Shown: piece by piece, positions 10,714 to 23,700 of the stretch
Layout of the letters: every line of letters starts with the position of its first letter
How positions within the stretch are numbered: position 1 is the first letter of the stretch
Assembly: GCA_002077065.1 (NCBI GenBank)
Contig: NAJO01000022.1
Location: 186,001-250,000, forward strand
From: Cryoendolithus antarcticus
Taxonomy: Eukaryota > Ascomycota > Dothideomycetes > Cladosporiales > Cladosporiaceae
Length of the DNA: 64,000 nucleotides
Reading direction: 5' to 3'
Translations under genes and position numbers: made by a program
The notes under the pieces: generated by a model
Told to the model about the DNA's origin: nothing
Databases searched by the model: none
What the model saw: the letters and a program-made list of their open reading frames with translations, nothing else

Positions 10714-13356
10714 ATGCCTCCCACCACCTCCGACACAGCCTCCCTCCTCTCACACCAGTCCTCCGCCATCTCCCGCCCCACCACCCTCCAACCAACCCGT
10801 AACGCCCAGATCTTCACTCTCGACACCTTCAGCAGCAAAGACTTCATCGTCAAAGACTTTGTCGAGACGCTCTCGGACTCCGCTGCTCCCGCGCGCCGCT
10901 CCACCCAAGCAGCGACCTCGGGCCAAGCCTTCGATCCCAAACCACTCATTCGCACCTTCGAACACGCCCTCTCTCGACTTAAGACGCTGAGTGAAGATCT
11001 AGAGACGCGGGAGAATGAGCTGAGTGGGAGTGTAAGGAGGGCGGCGGGGCAGCATAATGCTAATATCAAGTCGCGGGAGAAGGAGCTGGAGCGGTCTATT
11101 GAGGCGTTCCAGCGGCTTGAGCGGACACTTGATGGTGAGGGGGAGCGGGATGTGGGTGGGAACGCGGCTATGAGGATTGGGGAGAAGCTGGAGGAATTGG
11201 ATCGGCAGCGGCAGCGGGCGCAGGACGCGAAGTTCATTCTGCAGTGTTGGGTTGAGGTCAGTGAGAGGGGGGATTTGGGGAGTCTGGAGGATGTCAGGAG
11301 GATGGGAGGTGGAGAGGGTAAGGTCAGGTGTGCGCATATTGCGAGGCAGTTGTTGAAGATTTCGCAGCGGCTTGGTGGGGAGGCGGAGGAGAGTAAGAGG
11401 GGGAGTGTGGTGAAGACGAATGGGATTCACGAGGGGACTAATGGGTATGGTGATGCGGTGGTAGAGAATGGGTACACAGGACGGGATGGACATCGACCTC
11501 GAGAGATCATCGAGAAGTTTTTGGAGATGCTGGAGAAGGATTTGCTGAAGTCGTTTGATGATTTCTATCGAAGACAGAACTTTGATGGGATGCGAGAGTG
11601 CGCGACTGCATTGCGGGACTTCAGCGATGGCAACAGTGTGATCTCGCTCTTCGTCAACCAGCATCAATTCTTCATCGACCGATCACAGCTGGTGACCGAG
11701 GAGCTCGCGACGGATAACGAGACCTGGGATCGACTGGCAGATCCGGACACTGAGCCGCCTGGCGTTGAACCCGGACTGCAATCTCTGATCGATGAAGTCA
11801 AGGTCGTCGTGCAAGAAGAGAGCTTCATAATCAAGCGAGCATTTCCATACTATGATGAAGTCCTGGCACGCTTCTTGCAGCGAGTCTTCCAGCAATCAAT
11901 ACAGCAGAAGCTCGAGATGGTGCTGAACAAGGCCGACAGCATCTCATCACTTGCTTTCCTGCGATCACTGCAAGCGTCAAGATCATATATCGGTGCGCTT
12001 GTGGAAGACCTAAAGGCACACGGCCTGACTGAACACCCAGATCCAGTGAGCAGTGTCACTGCGGCTGTCCTGGACCAGCAGCTGGACGTGGTCCTTTACT
12101 TCACAGGCTCATCTTATATCGAACGAGAGAAGAAGAACCTTGGCGAGCTATTCGAAGGTCTACTCTTCAAATTCACACTCTACCACTCCCGACGGCGAAA
12201 GGTCAACACACAATCCTCTACCTACCTCAGCGCACTGTCCGCACGCTCGAAAGAGTTCATCAGCAGCGCCAAGGATACTTACATCGAGCGACTCGATGCC
12301 GCAGACCTCCCCTCAAGCCAGAAGAAAATGATGCTTCGCATCGCCGGCCTCTCCCACGACCGCGACTCCTCAAACCCCTCCTCCCAAAAGGAAGCCGAAG
12401 TAACAGACGAAGACGGCCAGCTCTCCCTCCCAAACACAAAACGCATGCTCAAATGGCTGGCCGAATCTGTAGGCCGCGGCCTAGAATTAGCAAGCACCAC
12501 GAATGAAACCCCTAAAGAAGTGCGCGAGCTTCTGCACCTCCTGATCCAGAACATGGGTGAAATTTACCTCGAAACAGCCCTAGACGCCGCGAACGAAACG
12601 GCCCTCACAGCTGAGCAGAACACCAAGTCCGAGCCAGATCTCTCCTACCTCGCCGACCTACGCGTGGCAATATCAATCCTCCACCTCATGCTCACGACCA
12701 CGCAACTCCTGCTCCTTCCCCTGGCAGCCTCAAACCTCACAATCCGCCGCGATCTCGAAAAGACCGTAGCCCAATTCACAGACCGCATGGAATCCAAGAT
12801 CGACTCCGTGCTACAACGAACCTTAGACGCAGCGCTAGCATGGTCCTCCCGCCTTCTGTCACAACAACGCAAGACAGATTTCCGGCCCCGAGATGACGCG
12901 AATCTGCAGCTCGATCAACTGCAAACGCCGACCTGTCAAGCAGTCTTCACTTTCCTCTCTCGCCTCTCAACGCGCGCTAGCGCCACGCTCTCGGGCAGGG
13001 TGCTGGAGTCCTTCCACCTCGAGCTCGCGACCGGACTGCGAACGCTACTGCTGCAGCACTTCAAATCCTTCTCCGTCTCCCAGACCGGCGCGCTCGCGGT
13101 ATCGAAGGATATCACGAAGTACATCGAGCTTCTGCGGTCTTTCAATCTGCCTGCTAGCTTTGATCCGAGTCTGGAAGTGTTGACGGAGGTGGCGAATGTT
13201 TTCGTTATTGGGCCTGACGCATTACGGGACAGACTGAGGGGTTTTGGAGGCGGGACTGGAGGCGTGGGCTGGGAGAGGGGAGATCTGAGAGCTTATGTTT
13301 TGAGGAGGGAGGATTGTGGGAGTGTAGGGGTGCAGGCTGCTTTGAGCGTGCTGTAA
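10714..13356 (+). CDS. sec10: Exocyst complex component Sec10
   Basis: 880 aa, single exon. The ATG at 10714 (MPPTTSD) is used; the codon two positions earlier in frame is TTG and is not needed. Family knowledge: Sec10 is one of eight exocyst subunits that tether secretory vesicles at growth sites; it bridges Sec15 on vesicles to the rest of the complex. Seen: the N-terminal segment FSSKDFIVKDFVETLSDSA, a predicted coiled-coil region about 85-170 with many E/R/L heptads, then the long helical Sec10 domain with conserved NFDGMRECATALRDFSDGNS and SLFVNQHQFFIDRS. Length matches the family (about 850-880 aa). It converges with the SDR-like gene 157 bp downstream. Identification rests on these conserved blocks and is firm. 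Confidence 0.9.
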   Translation: MPPTTSDTASLLSHQSSAISRPTTLQPTRNAQIFTLDTFSSKDFIVKDFVETLSDSAAPARRSTQAATSGQAFDPKPLIRTFEHALSRLKTLSEDLETRENELSGSVRRAAGQHNANIKSREKELERSIEAFQRLERTLDGEGERDVGGNAAMRIGEKLEELDRQRQRAQDAKFILQCWVEVSERGDLGSLEDVRRMGGGEGKVRCAHIARQLLKISQRLGGEAEESKRGSVVKTNGIHEGTNGYGDAVVENGYTGRDGHRPREIIEKFLEMLEKDLLKSFDDFYRRQNFDGMRECATALRDFSDGNSVISLFVNQHQFFIDRSQLVTEELATDNETWDRLADPDTEPPGVEPGLQSLIDEVKVVVQEESFIIKRAFPYYDEVLARFLQRVFQQSIQQKLEMVLNKADSISSLAFLRSLQASRSYIGALVEDLKAHGLTEHPDPVSSVTAAVLDQQLDVVLYFTGSSYIEREKKNLGELFEGLLFKFTLYHSRRRKVNTQSSTYLSALSARSKEFISSAKDTYIERLDAADLPSSQKKMMLRIAGLSHDRDSSNPSSQKEAEVTDEDGQLSLPNTKRMLKWLAESVGRGLELASTTNETPKEVRELLHLLIQNMGEIYLETALDAANETALTAEQNTKSEPDLSYLADLRVAISILHLMLTTTQLLLLPLAASNLTIRRDLEKTVAQFTDRMESKIDSVLQRTLDAALAWSSRLLSQQRKTDFRPRDDANLQLDQLQTPTCQAVFTFLSRLSTRASATLSGRVLESFHLELATGLRTLLLQHFKSFSVSQTGALAVSKDITKYIELLRSFNLPASFDPSLEVLTEVANVFVIGPDALRDRLRGFGGGTGGVGWERGDLRAYVLRREDCGSVGVQAALSVL

Positions 13357-13513
13357 TGTCGAGCGTTGTAGGGATACCAGGCTTGGAACGCCTTTAGCAA
13401 CGAAAAGCTGCTCACTTGTGCTTACGCATGCTCTCGTGACGATGGCGACTCTGTCTTTCAATGTGCCTGAGACCTGGAGGGACAAGGTCGAAAGCAACAA
13501 TGATGTAGAGAGT

Positions 13514-14383
13514 CTATATTGTCACACTCAGCGGACTCATCGCTCCCGCTCCTCCATCTACCACAAGATTACTCCCCGTGATATACGAGCTGAAGCCACT
13601 GGCCAGGAAACCAGCCACCCTCGCGACCTCAACCGGCAAGCCCGCCCTCTCCAATCCAACTGTCTCTTTGAGCTTCTCCGCACTAACACCTCCACTACCA
13701 CCCCCCTCAATCTCCCCAGGCGAAATGCAATTGATCCGTATCCCCTTCTTTCCCTTCAGCACAGTAACCCCCGCTTTCACCACCCCAAGCGCCGCCTGTG
13801 CCGAAACCACACTCGCCACGCCCCCAGCCCCCGCCGGCGCAACAACAATAATACTCCCATACGCCTGATCCTTCGGCGCCGCATTCGCATAATTCCCCTT
13901 CGGCGTCGTCTTCCCCATAGCCGGCGGCGCATACTTCAACGCCAAAAATGCACCCATGGCATTCACCTCGAACGCCTCATACAGACTCGCCGGCGTCGTA
14001 CTCGCGATCCCCGCCGGACTAGCGCCCGTGGCACAGCAAACCCAGACATCCAGCCGTCCCCAAGTGTTAAGCACATCATCCACAAGTGCCAACGTCTCTT
14101 CTTCTTTCGCAGCGTTGGTGGTGTAGCCTATGACCTTCGTGGCGGGGTAGTCTTCTGCGATTGAGGCTATGAGAGGGGTGTAGGAAGGGGATTGAGCGGG
14201 GGAGGCGCAGGCGTAGATGCATGCTGCGCCGTGGGCGGCTAGCTCGTGGGTGATGGCGCTGCCGAGGGGGGTGAGGGCAGAGGTTACGATGCAGATGAAG
14301 CCGTAGAGCTTGCCGTCGGGGCGGTAGGGGGAGAAGTGGGCGGACTCGCTCTCGGTCACGGGAGGGGTTGTGAGTGCGGGCAT
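13514..14383 (-). CDS. Atypical short-chain dehydrogenase/reductase-fold protein, catalytic residues replaced
   Basis: 289 aa, single exon, good ATG context (CACAATGCC). The overall plan is classical SDR: Rossmann start near residues 28-45, NNAG-equivalent region WVCCATGA (114-121), a helix with NAMGAFLALKYA (141-152), and the C-terminal RINCISPGEI and SNLVVDGGAG blocks typical of FabG-like members. The key residues are missing. The TGxxxGxG cofactor loop reads TSALTPLG (34-41). The YxxxK dyad region reads VVSAQAAL (192-199), so Tyr is Val and Lys is Gln. The catalytic Ser position reads VAPAG. Classical oxidoreduction is therefore unlikely. It may be a peroxisomal/FOX2-like or regulatory SDR relative, or a pseudoenzyme; role unknown. 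Confidence 0.75.
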   Translation of the reverse strand: MPALTTPPVTESESAHFSPYRPDGKLYGFICIVTSALTPLGSAITHELAAHGAACIYACASPAQSPSYTPLIASIAEDYPATKVIGYTTNAAKEEETLALVDDVLNTWGRLDVWVCCATGASPAGIASTTPASLYEAFEVNAMGAFLALKYAPPAMGKTTPKGNYANAAPKDQAYGSIIVVAPAGAGGVASVVSAQAALGVVKAGVTVLKGKKGIRINCISPGEIEGGGSGGVSAEKLKETVGLERAGLPVEVARVAGFLASGFSSYITGSNLVVDGGAGAMSPLSVTI

Positions 14384-14740
14384 TGTGGGACAGCGCGGGT
14401 GAAGTTGACGGGTGACGAGGAAGATGGTGCTGCTTGTAAGATGTGTCGATCAGGAACAGGAGAGAAAGCTATACCTACTTGCATGCATATGCGGGCTAGA
14501 GATGCGCGGGAAGCTAGACATTACCGTTGTTTGTTCGTGATATGAACATCAATGATTATGATTAGCGAGTCCACGGAGAATGAAGTAAGTGAAAGTGGAA
14601 ACAGGCGGCGCCTTATCGTACTGACATGTACTGAGTGCTAGCGGCTACTGCGCAAGGTCGGCGAGGCATTGCGGCCACCATCGACTTCCTCCTTCTCTTC
14701 TTCCTGCGCCACTATTTAGAAGCTTCGATGTCTACTGTCA
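14384..14740. other. Intergenic: SDR-like promoter and 3' end of giant gene
   Basis: 357 bp between the start of the SDR-like gene and the stop of the 9.5-kb gene, both on the minus strand. Nothing specific recognised. Confidence 0.4.
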
Positions 14741-17700
14741 CTAGTCCCCCCCCTCGACAAGCGTCTCGCCATCCAGATCCTCATCCTCCCTCTTTCCCTC
14801 GTGACCAGGACTCGACACCGTAGACTCCAGTGGCGTCTTGAAATACTCCGGCCGCAGCAACTTGCCCTCCAGTAACAGCCCCATCGGCGTCTTCGAGATC
14901 CCATCTCCATTCCTCCGAACCTTCGACAGCAACGCTTTCATGAAGTTTACCGGACTCTTCTTCGGTCCAGACTTGCCGCCAGCAATTCCATTGTTGTCAC
15001 TCGCGATGAAACCATCGGGATCGAGCTTCCAGCCCTCTTGAGACATCTCCTGCGTGAGTGTCACAGAGCAGAGTCCCATGAAAGCGCAGATCTCCTGGTA
15101 GTCCTCATAAGACCTGATGTACAACTGGCCGGCGAAGAGGTTGAGGCGTACTGCGAGGGAGCGAGGCACAGCTGACTTCCTGAGGCTGCCTGGGACAGTG
15201 TAGAGGTTATACTCGTCCAGCATGCCATACGCGGAATTGACACATGGCTTGTACACATGCAAAGCTGCGCTAGAGTTATATTTCATTGTCGGCAGGAGTA
15301 GGTTGGCCTCGTATGGGCTGATGATTACGATCTGATCCACACTATTGGCGTCATCGCGGCAGCTCGACAGGAACCATTGCACAGATCGATGAAAGAGGTC
15401 CGTACGAATCGGCTTGCCCGTCCTCTTGATCACTGCAGCGAAGTCTGCGCTGACTAGCAATTGGCGCGAGCCGCAGTCAAGTGCGCCGGCATTGAAGTCT
15501 TTCGCCGGTACGACTCCGCGCAGAGAGCCGAAGGCTGGCACGGCAGCAGATGAGTCAGACGAGATCGTACCGAGTTCAGCGAAGGCTTGGATGTCCGGAT
15601 GGAGGCTGTGTTCAACGGCCTTTGCGGGAGGTGCTTTCTCGGGCTGGCGCTCAGCTTCATTTTCCGGTGAAAGTTCACGCTCCTGCTCCTCCTGCAACGT
15701 GCTGGAACTGTACTGGAGTCCTTCAAACTCTCTGCAACGCTCAGTAATGCGCGCGAGCTCGCTGTCGTCACCCGGGCTGAGGTAGCTAGGCTGGTCACGA
15801 GAAGCTGCGGGCTGATAGCGTTCCTCGATAGTCTGCGCTTCAGCTTCCAGATACTTGTTCGCCAGTGACTTGGTCAGCAAAGGCTTTCCACTCCTTTGTG
15901 CAACCTCGGCAATGCGTCGTTGCCTTACAAATCGCTCGCCCTGCACTGCCCACAGCGGCATGCTCCGACACACCTCAGTGTGCGTCTCAGAGATGGACCA
16001 TGTCAGGATGTCTTCGATGGTGACCGGTTTCGTGAGCTCGTCCGTGATCTGACCGCCGTTCATAGCGATAATCTTGATCTCAATCTCCTCCGAGACGCAG
16101 AAGACGATACTTTGACCATCGTCGAGCTTACGCATCCTGTTACATGCCTGCACCAGACGATCCTTAGTGACCCCTGCCCCCAGAGTGACGGCGGCACGAT
16201 AGTGCAGCGGTAAGGGAAGATCGATGCCGCGAGTGTGCGCTTCGTCCAGGAACACCAGACACTCGTCGAGCCGCGAGGAGTAGGAGGAGGTCTGCAGAAG
16301 TTCCACGCGACCTTCGCGGTCGAGGACGCACAATTCATCGTCTTCGTTCACGAACACCGCGCCGCTCTTGCTGGTGTCGTGTAGCGTCAGCCATTGTGTA
16401 GCCAACTGCTGATTCGTGAACTCGATGATCTGTGCGCCGACATCCAGGATGACCTGAACGGGAGGATAGTGACGGAGTACAGCTACTAGCAATTGCTCGG
16501 TGTCCGATAATTCATATGTCGCCGGCAGTATCATTTCGACGGCGTTCTGTGGACGCAAAAGCTGTGCGAGCACCTTCGCGTTGGTATGGTTCTGCTCTGG
16601 TAGGTCGAGCTGCGCGATATCGAACGGAAGCAGAGATCGCGAGTCATTCGTCCCCGAGAAACCAGTGGTCAGTCTGTCTCTGCTCTTGCCGATGTCCCAG
16701 CCAGAGGCAGACAACTTGTTCGGGAATTCCCTCATCTCGCTGGGGAAAATCACATTGGCGAGGAAGAAATCGATCACGCTCTTTCCGTGGCGAAGCGCTG
16801 GGAAGAGTTTGGTGGTGCACTGGAGCTCGTCCTTCACATTGATGCCCTGTAGATCTTTGAAGGAGGTGTCAAGATATTCCGAGTCTTGTACCCAGAGTTG
16901 ATACTCGATGTTGGCCTGATCCGAGGCGAGTAGGTGGCTCAAGGCATCAAACATGTCGTCATCTTCCAGGCCTTGATAGTAGTAACACAGCGATGTGAGA
17001 ATGATGATCACATCCGGATGGCTAAACTCAGACCGTGGAGTCGGACTATCCTTAGCACGGTATGGCACAGCCAGTCGTGTAGCAGGAACACGAGTCGCAA
17101 GTCCATAGTGTACCCGCCATCTTTTAGCACCCAAGCAGAAAGTCATCAAGCCCCGAGCAATGAGGCCACGTAATAGAAGCAGACGTGGCTTCGTAGCTTC
17201 ATTCCAGAAAGCATTCTTCTCCACAGCGTTGATTTCAGCGTCTGTCAGCTCACACTTGCTGATATAGACTTCGACTGCTTTCTGGATCTTCACCGATTGT
17301 CGAGAGACGCAAAGACCAGCAACGCCCTTATAGCGCACCCTCTCAGCGAGTTTTACTTGAAAAAGCCGCTCAGCATCGGGGCGTAGTATTCTGATGCGAG
17401 GGAAACCACCACTAGTACCTTGAGAGATCTCGATGGATTGCGGAAGCACTCCTGCGACGTCCCACGCCACGGACGCTGTTAAATCCAGGATTTCGTGTAT
17501 CAGTAGCCAGCGCTCCCGATCCAAGTCGATCTTACACTGCGTGCCCACGGTGTATATCAGCTCGAAGCGCACGCTGAAATTCTCATCAGCCTCGTCCACC
17601 AGGTCTCGGCAATGCTCGTCTAGAAAATTCAGTGTTCCCATGATTGACTGGCCGATCTTGTCTTTGCCGTCGATGCAGCATTGGAGAGCCATCAAGCGGA

Positions 17701-20700
17701 AGGACAGAATGTGCTCCGGCTGGAGCAGGAGGACTCCGCCTTCTTTCGTGCACTGCCGGAGCATTGTGTTCAGCGCCTGCGCCGCATCGAGGCTGATCTG
17801 AAGCGATCGCGAGAATGGCATGTAGTATACTCGACGGTTGAGCAGTCCACCAAGCTTCGCAATCAACATCTGGGCCATCTGTTTGGATTGCGGTTTTGCG
17901 ACGAATACTCTGGACAGCTGCTTACCATCTGCTTGAGATGCGGCGACCATAGGAGTGATGACAGTTGACTTGCCTTCACCCATATTAAGCTGTATCACGG
18001 CGTTGCTTCCAGAGTCTGGGGTGCGCATATGCTCTGCAATACTGTGTTGGACTTCGCGGACGAGAATACCACTCTCGATCTCCATGAGCAAGGTTTCCGG
18101 GTGCTGCGACACTTTCCAGTTCGTGTGTCCCGAGTTCAGTAGCTCGCTCATGAGGTCGGCATCCCGCGTCTGCTGAGCAAACTTTACCATCCGGCACGCT
18201 TGCTGAAACGCCGTGAGCGCCACGCCGTAGGATACGATGCACCTTTGCCACTGCTTCGAAAGTGAAGGCCAGCGATCGCGAGCCAGCTGTCGCAGGAAGA
18301 AGACCGGGCAGATCCTAGGCCATTGCTGCGCCGTGTGTAATGAGTTTGAATGTTTTACAGCATCGCGCAAAGTTCCGTAGGCGGCCTGTACATCCTCATC
18401 GCAAAGCGCCAAGTGAGCAGATAAGTCAGCGACATCTGGGACTGTGAGGACTCTGCGCGAAGTCGAGTGATTTGCCAGCGAGTCTGCGCTCTGTTGCAGT
18501 CTCTCAATGTACACCTGCTCGTATCGAGACGTGCCCACGCCGCGGCTGAGCCGCGACAGGACGCCACCTAGCGCCTCGTTCGGCGTCTTGCCGTTCGTTT
18601 CGCACAGTGGAACGCTCGTCACAGTTAACGAGAGCAGCTTCGTATCGCGACGTATTACTGGCATGCCCGGCGCCGGCCTTTCAAATAGATCATCAGCAGA
18701 TGTGTAGCCATGAACGGCGTGCCAAGTCTGCACCTCGAGCGCCGGGAACGGGAGTAACTTGACTTCCTTATGTGTGACTTCGCTTGCGAGTTCGATCTGC
18801 CGAACATAAGCGTGGAGCTGTTGATTGTCGACCCAAGCCTTGTACTTTGCTCTGACCTTCTCAATGACGCTGGCAACGTGGATGTACTGGTCGCCCCTAC
18901 AAGCGCGCAGGTCTGGCGTCTGAAAATCAGCGCAGCGCCACTGTAAGATCAGTGTCCTGATGAGTTCAGCGATGGCTGCATCGCCCTTGGTTTTCCACTC
19001 AACTTTACGCCTGTTACGATAGGCTTCGGTCGACTCTTTCAATCCCTTGGTCAGGTGAGCTTCACTCTTTGAGGCTCTCTTCGGACAATCGAAGATGATG
19101 CGGCCATCCTCCACAATCTGAGCTAGCGCTGCTCGGCTAAATTCTCGCCCTTCCTGCGGATTGAAGCTCACGGCCTCTGGAGCCTTGATGGGTGCTGAAG
19201 CATTCGGCAGACAACCGAGCGCCACAGTCTGCATAAGCTGTAGGCTGTCGTCATCCCCGAACGCCATTGTAGCCATCCACATGGCGATGGAGGCCTTGTG
19301 TTTCTTGTACTCTGCTGCATCGCTGAGCCACTGTTGTGCAGAGGGTAATTTCTCCAGCACTGCCTTCAGTCCGTCCTCAATCAGGCTTGTACTGTACCTC
19401 AGGCTTCGAGAATTGAACGTGGCATCGAGTCCAGAGATTTTCCCATATCCGCTCAGCTCTTTCCATAGGTGACCATCGGGCGAGAATGTCCAGTGTCGCC
19501 GGGCCACGTCACGGGCAGTGATCGCAGTGATGATTGTCACATTATCCATCCTCGGAGTGACTGCGTGTCTGTCACGGGATCTGTAAGGTAAGTCTTGCGT
19601 CGAAATATGCTCTTCAGCACCATAGCCCGAGATGCGGAACCCTGCATCGCGGATCGCAGATCGTTTCACCAGAAACTCGTTGGCGCGGTCCAGATTTGGT
19701 ATCCTGGGCTGCGATTCTGGGAAGAAAAACGCAGCCTGCTCCGCGAGTCTCAGCAGCGAAGCCACGGCGTCCCGAAACCTATGGTGCTGCGTTAGGAAGC
19801 TCAGCCCGCTGTCCCAGAGAACCGTTTGCATCAGTGCTTTGTGTCGGGGGTAATATTGACGAGACGGACTTAGTCCAGCAATAGCTACAAGTCTGTCGAC
19901 CTGGGCCTGCGACATCTGAGTGAAGGACTTCACATCCGCTCGATCTAGTAAGCTCAATGCTGCCTCCGTTCCCGTCATGTAAGTCAATGGATCGGGCAGG
20001 CACCCTGCAGTAAGTGCATGTAGCTGTGCAAGATATATTTCGCAGTCCATGTCACCATTATCGATCAACCGGCCTAGCTGATTGTCAATCTGCACTGCGT
20101 GTACCTTGATGATCATAGACGTAGAGACCGATACCCGTGTGTGCTCTCCTTCAAGCGAATGTTGAACAGTAGCGGCTTCGGGAATGAGCAGGATTCGGAA
20201 TGCTCCTCGAGTTGGCGAAAGTACGAGCTTGTTGCGCATACCGATGAAGACGCCTGTTGTCTGATCACCGTCAACTGCAGTATGCGGATGCTCCTTCGAC
20301 TCCAGCAATGAGCTTCCTGGGTTCAGGCCGAAATTCACGCGAAGCGTAGGTACTCCGATGTGTAGCTTTCCGGCAGAATCAAGAATGTTGTGAATCGTGT
20401 GCACTGGTGCTAGTGGCTCGAGGATCTCTCCGATCTGCTGCGAAGTAGAAACCCCGAGCGGAAGGACAGCACACCCGCCTCTTGTAAGGCGCCATAGTCC
20501 CATGCGACGCTCCTTGCGTAGCACCCAGGTAGTTGCGGGATTGTTCAGCCAAGGCTCCGAGATCAGCCTGAACTCTATGACGCCAGTTTCGATGCTGTAC
20601 CAGTGTATGTAGTCGTCAACAAAGTGACTCGGGAGAACTCCGCGGAAAGCGCGAGCAGGCAGAGTCTCCCACTTCTCCTCAAGATTGGATATCTGAACCG

Positions 20701-23700
20701 TTACATCGCTATGACGTGACGACGATTTCCCCAGCAGGACTGTGTGTTGAGCGATCGGACGCTTCGCAGAGTACTGAAAGCCAGGGGCGGTTGATGGCAT
20801 TACCTCCAGCGCTATCAGTCCGAACAGGTTCCTGTACATTTGGTTCTCCGTGATTTCTTTGGGTGGCTGAGCTATGGGCCGACCATCCACCAGCAGCGCA
20901 CCTGTAAGGCAATTGTAGTGCACCTGAAGAGACCGCTCGGTTGTCGAGGCCGTACTGGTCGATACCCAGTCAGGCGCTGCGTTGTTAACGCGCCATCCGA
21001 GGGTACTTGACTTGTATGCCGCCCATGACCTGTGAATCGCATGATCCAACGCACGTCGATTCCGTGCCAGCGTAGCATACTTTCGGGCTAAAGTACGCTT
21101 CAGACGTGCCTGTAAAAGCCGGAATTGCTGCCCAGCCCCAGAAAACTTGTAGTCTTTGCCATTGTGGACAACAATGCTACTGAACATCAGTGATGAAGCG
21201 GCGGCATCGTCTTGCAGCATGTGTGTGAGGTCCACCTCGCCGACATCGTATGTAGATGCACAAATGAGCGCGAGCTCGACACTGCGACTGATAGAGTCGA
21301 GATGTCGCGTCGAGTCAGAGGTAGTATGAGCAGCCTCAAGCACTTCGTCTAGCCAGGCCAGTGCCACTCTGCGTGCCTCAGCAAGGAAGAGGAAACAAGC
21401 TTTATGCACAGTTGAGGCGCGTGCCAATGACAGCACGCGCGTAGCGATTGCTACAAACACGCGCAGAGCTTGGGCAGATTCCCAGTTAGCCTTCACCCTA
21501 TCCACGGCGTCAGACAGTGCTTGCACGATCTTGATGGCGAAGATCTCATCGAGAAGACAGGAGTGCGATTCTCGCAACGACGTTGCGCCACGTGGACCTG
21601 TTTGATAGATCACTTGCAGGATGACGAGCGTGGTGTCCAGCTTCTTGAAGTCGATACTGGGCATCGCCAGCTGCAGCAACAGATTTGTCCACTGCACGTG
21701 GCGACCGAGAGGCAGCGTACACAAATCCTTGTATTCTTCGAGAGTCATGCCGGACGGACACTGGTGCTGGCTAGCCATGACAGCGTTGGGGGCCTGGCCG
21801 TTGGGTCGCAACGGACCCCGTTCGACGAAGCCCTGCAACGCGCGGCAGCCGAGCTTATAAGTACAGTCGTTCGAGATAGCGCTATCGAATACAGGTGCTT
21901 CAACGTAGCAGCTACGTTTCGTGTCGAAATACTGATATCTCAGGCCGCTCCCCACGCAGACCTCAGACTCCTGCAGATTGGCAATGGATTTGCTTGAGTA
22001 ATGCGTCTTGTAATTTGGCTTGCTGTCCGACAGGAGCACGATACGGTGAGAGCCACTGCGGTTGAATTTGACGCGAAGGTGTGGATCGTCATCAGAGAGA
22101 ACGTAGGTCCTGTGTGGGAAGTTGACTTTGGTCGACTTGCCATGCAGTACGTCGTTCAATAAGAACAAGCGAGCATCGCGCCAATGACTGAACCATGGCG
22201 GAACCATTAGTTCGAAAATGACTGTCTTGGCTTCATACTCATTCCCAGGTAGTGGGTGCTCGTGTACTGTGATCTGGAGTGCGTTACGCTGGCGTCGGAT
22301 GCGACATTTCTCGCAGCGTGGATTGTGCACCTCTTCCGTCACTGGATTCTCTGGGTCGTCACGATTCACGACGACTGTGATCTCGGTGCATTCCAAGGCG
22401 TTGAACATCATGTCCAGCTGTTCGTACTCGTCCTTAATTTCCTTGTATTCCGCACACTTCTGAATCCTCTTTGTCTCTGCTTCATCATTGATCTCGACCA
22501 TGAGTGTTTGATGCGGCTTTGATCTGTCAAAGTAATGGCAAGCATAGCTAGCGTAGGATCGCATCTCGAACATGGCCGCTGCCGGTAGCTTTGCGCGGCT
22601 TCTGACTTCTATGTATCCTTCCACCTTGCGAAGTCTCTCCATTTGCTCAACGAGGGGCACGAGTAAGTTCTGCAGCGGTGTGATCGGGATTTCTGGGTCA
22701 AAGTTGGCTAGAGAAGGATCGCGTTTGACCGCGACTGTGTCAATAGCAACCCAGATCTCGTACAGCGTCAGTATCATGACGGACATGCTCTCCGGATTCC
22801 CGCGGTAGTCTGAACTGCTTGCGATGGCGTGGTACTGCATCATGCTGTTATGTAACTTGGAGCAGGTCTCGAGCTCGGCCGATCGCCGATGCAGCCAGAG
22901 TCGTAGCTTGCATCCAATCCAGTCTTCGTACCGGCACAAGTTTGCGGCTATGTAGGCGTCGTCCTTGGAGTGCCTCGGAGGCAGCTCGGGCAGGCGATGA
23001 TCTTCCACATCAATGAGTGCCGACACTGGTGCAAAAGTTGTCGACTTGCTTTCTGGGTTTCGATGCAGGAGGGACGCAATATGACTGTCGAGCGGCGGAA
23101 GAGATATCCAGGCATCTCTATCGAAGTCCAGATTCGCAAGTGAAGGAAGATCAGGATCATGACGATCCATCGCTTGTACCTCTGCCCAGCGATCTGCCAG
23201 GTTGTCGGATGTCATCCCGAGCACGGTGGCAACGTCTGTGGCAATTGCTACAGGAAGTGCCATGTGACCGTTCAACTTCTTCAAGCGCCTCTCGATCTTC
23301 ATTGTCATGATGTAAAGCACGTCACTTGCCGCATGCTGTACTGAGCGCAGTATGTCGGCCATGATGTAGATCATGACCTCTTTGTACAAATCGCGTGAGC
23401 CACCTTCTGCCCTCGAGATGACAAGCTGTAGTGTCACTCGGATCAGGAGCCACATCGGCGACCTTCGCCACGGTGTTTCCGTGTCGCGCCAGAGCACGTC
23501 GTCTCTTGTGTTCTTGGACGCCGCCAATCTCTTTGTAGGCGTGCCGTACGCCCGCAGGAACGACATGAGGAACTCGGAGATCATGGCGCAATCCGTTGTA
23601 TCGCGGATCTCGGCATGTGCAGATCCGGTTCTTGTGGTCGTTGGCTGCATGCCAGGCGCTGGCTGTATGCACATCGTAGCGAGAGTGTCTGCAACTGTGC

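Noticed and set aside
10999..11667. 222-codon minus-strand frame opposite sec10
   Set aside because: Leu/Pro/Ile-rich antisense shadow of the well-conserved Sec10 coding sequence.
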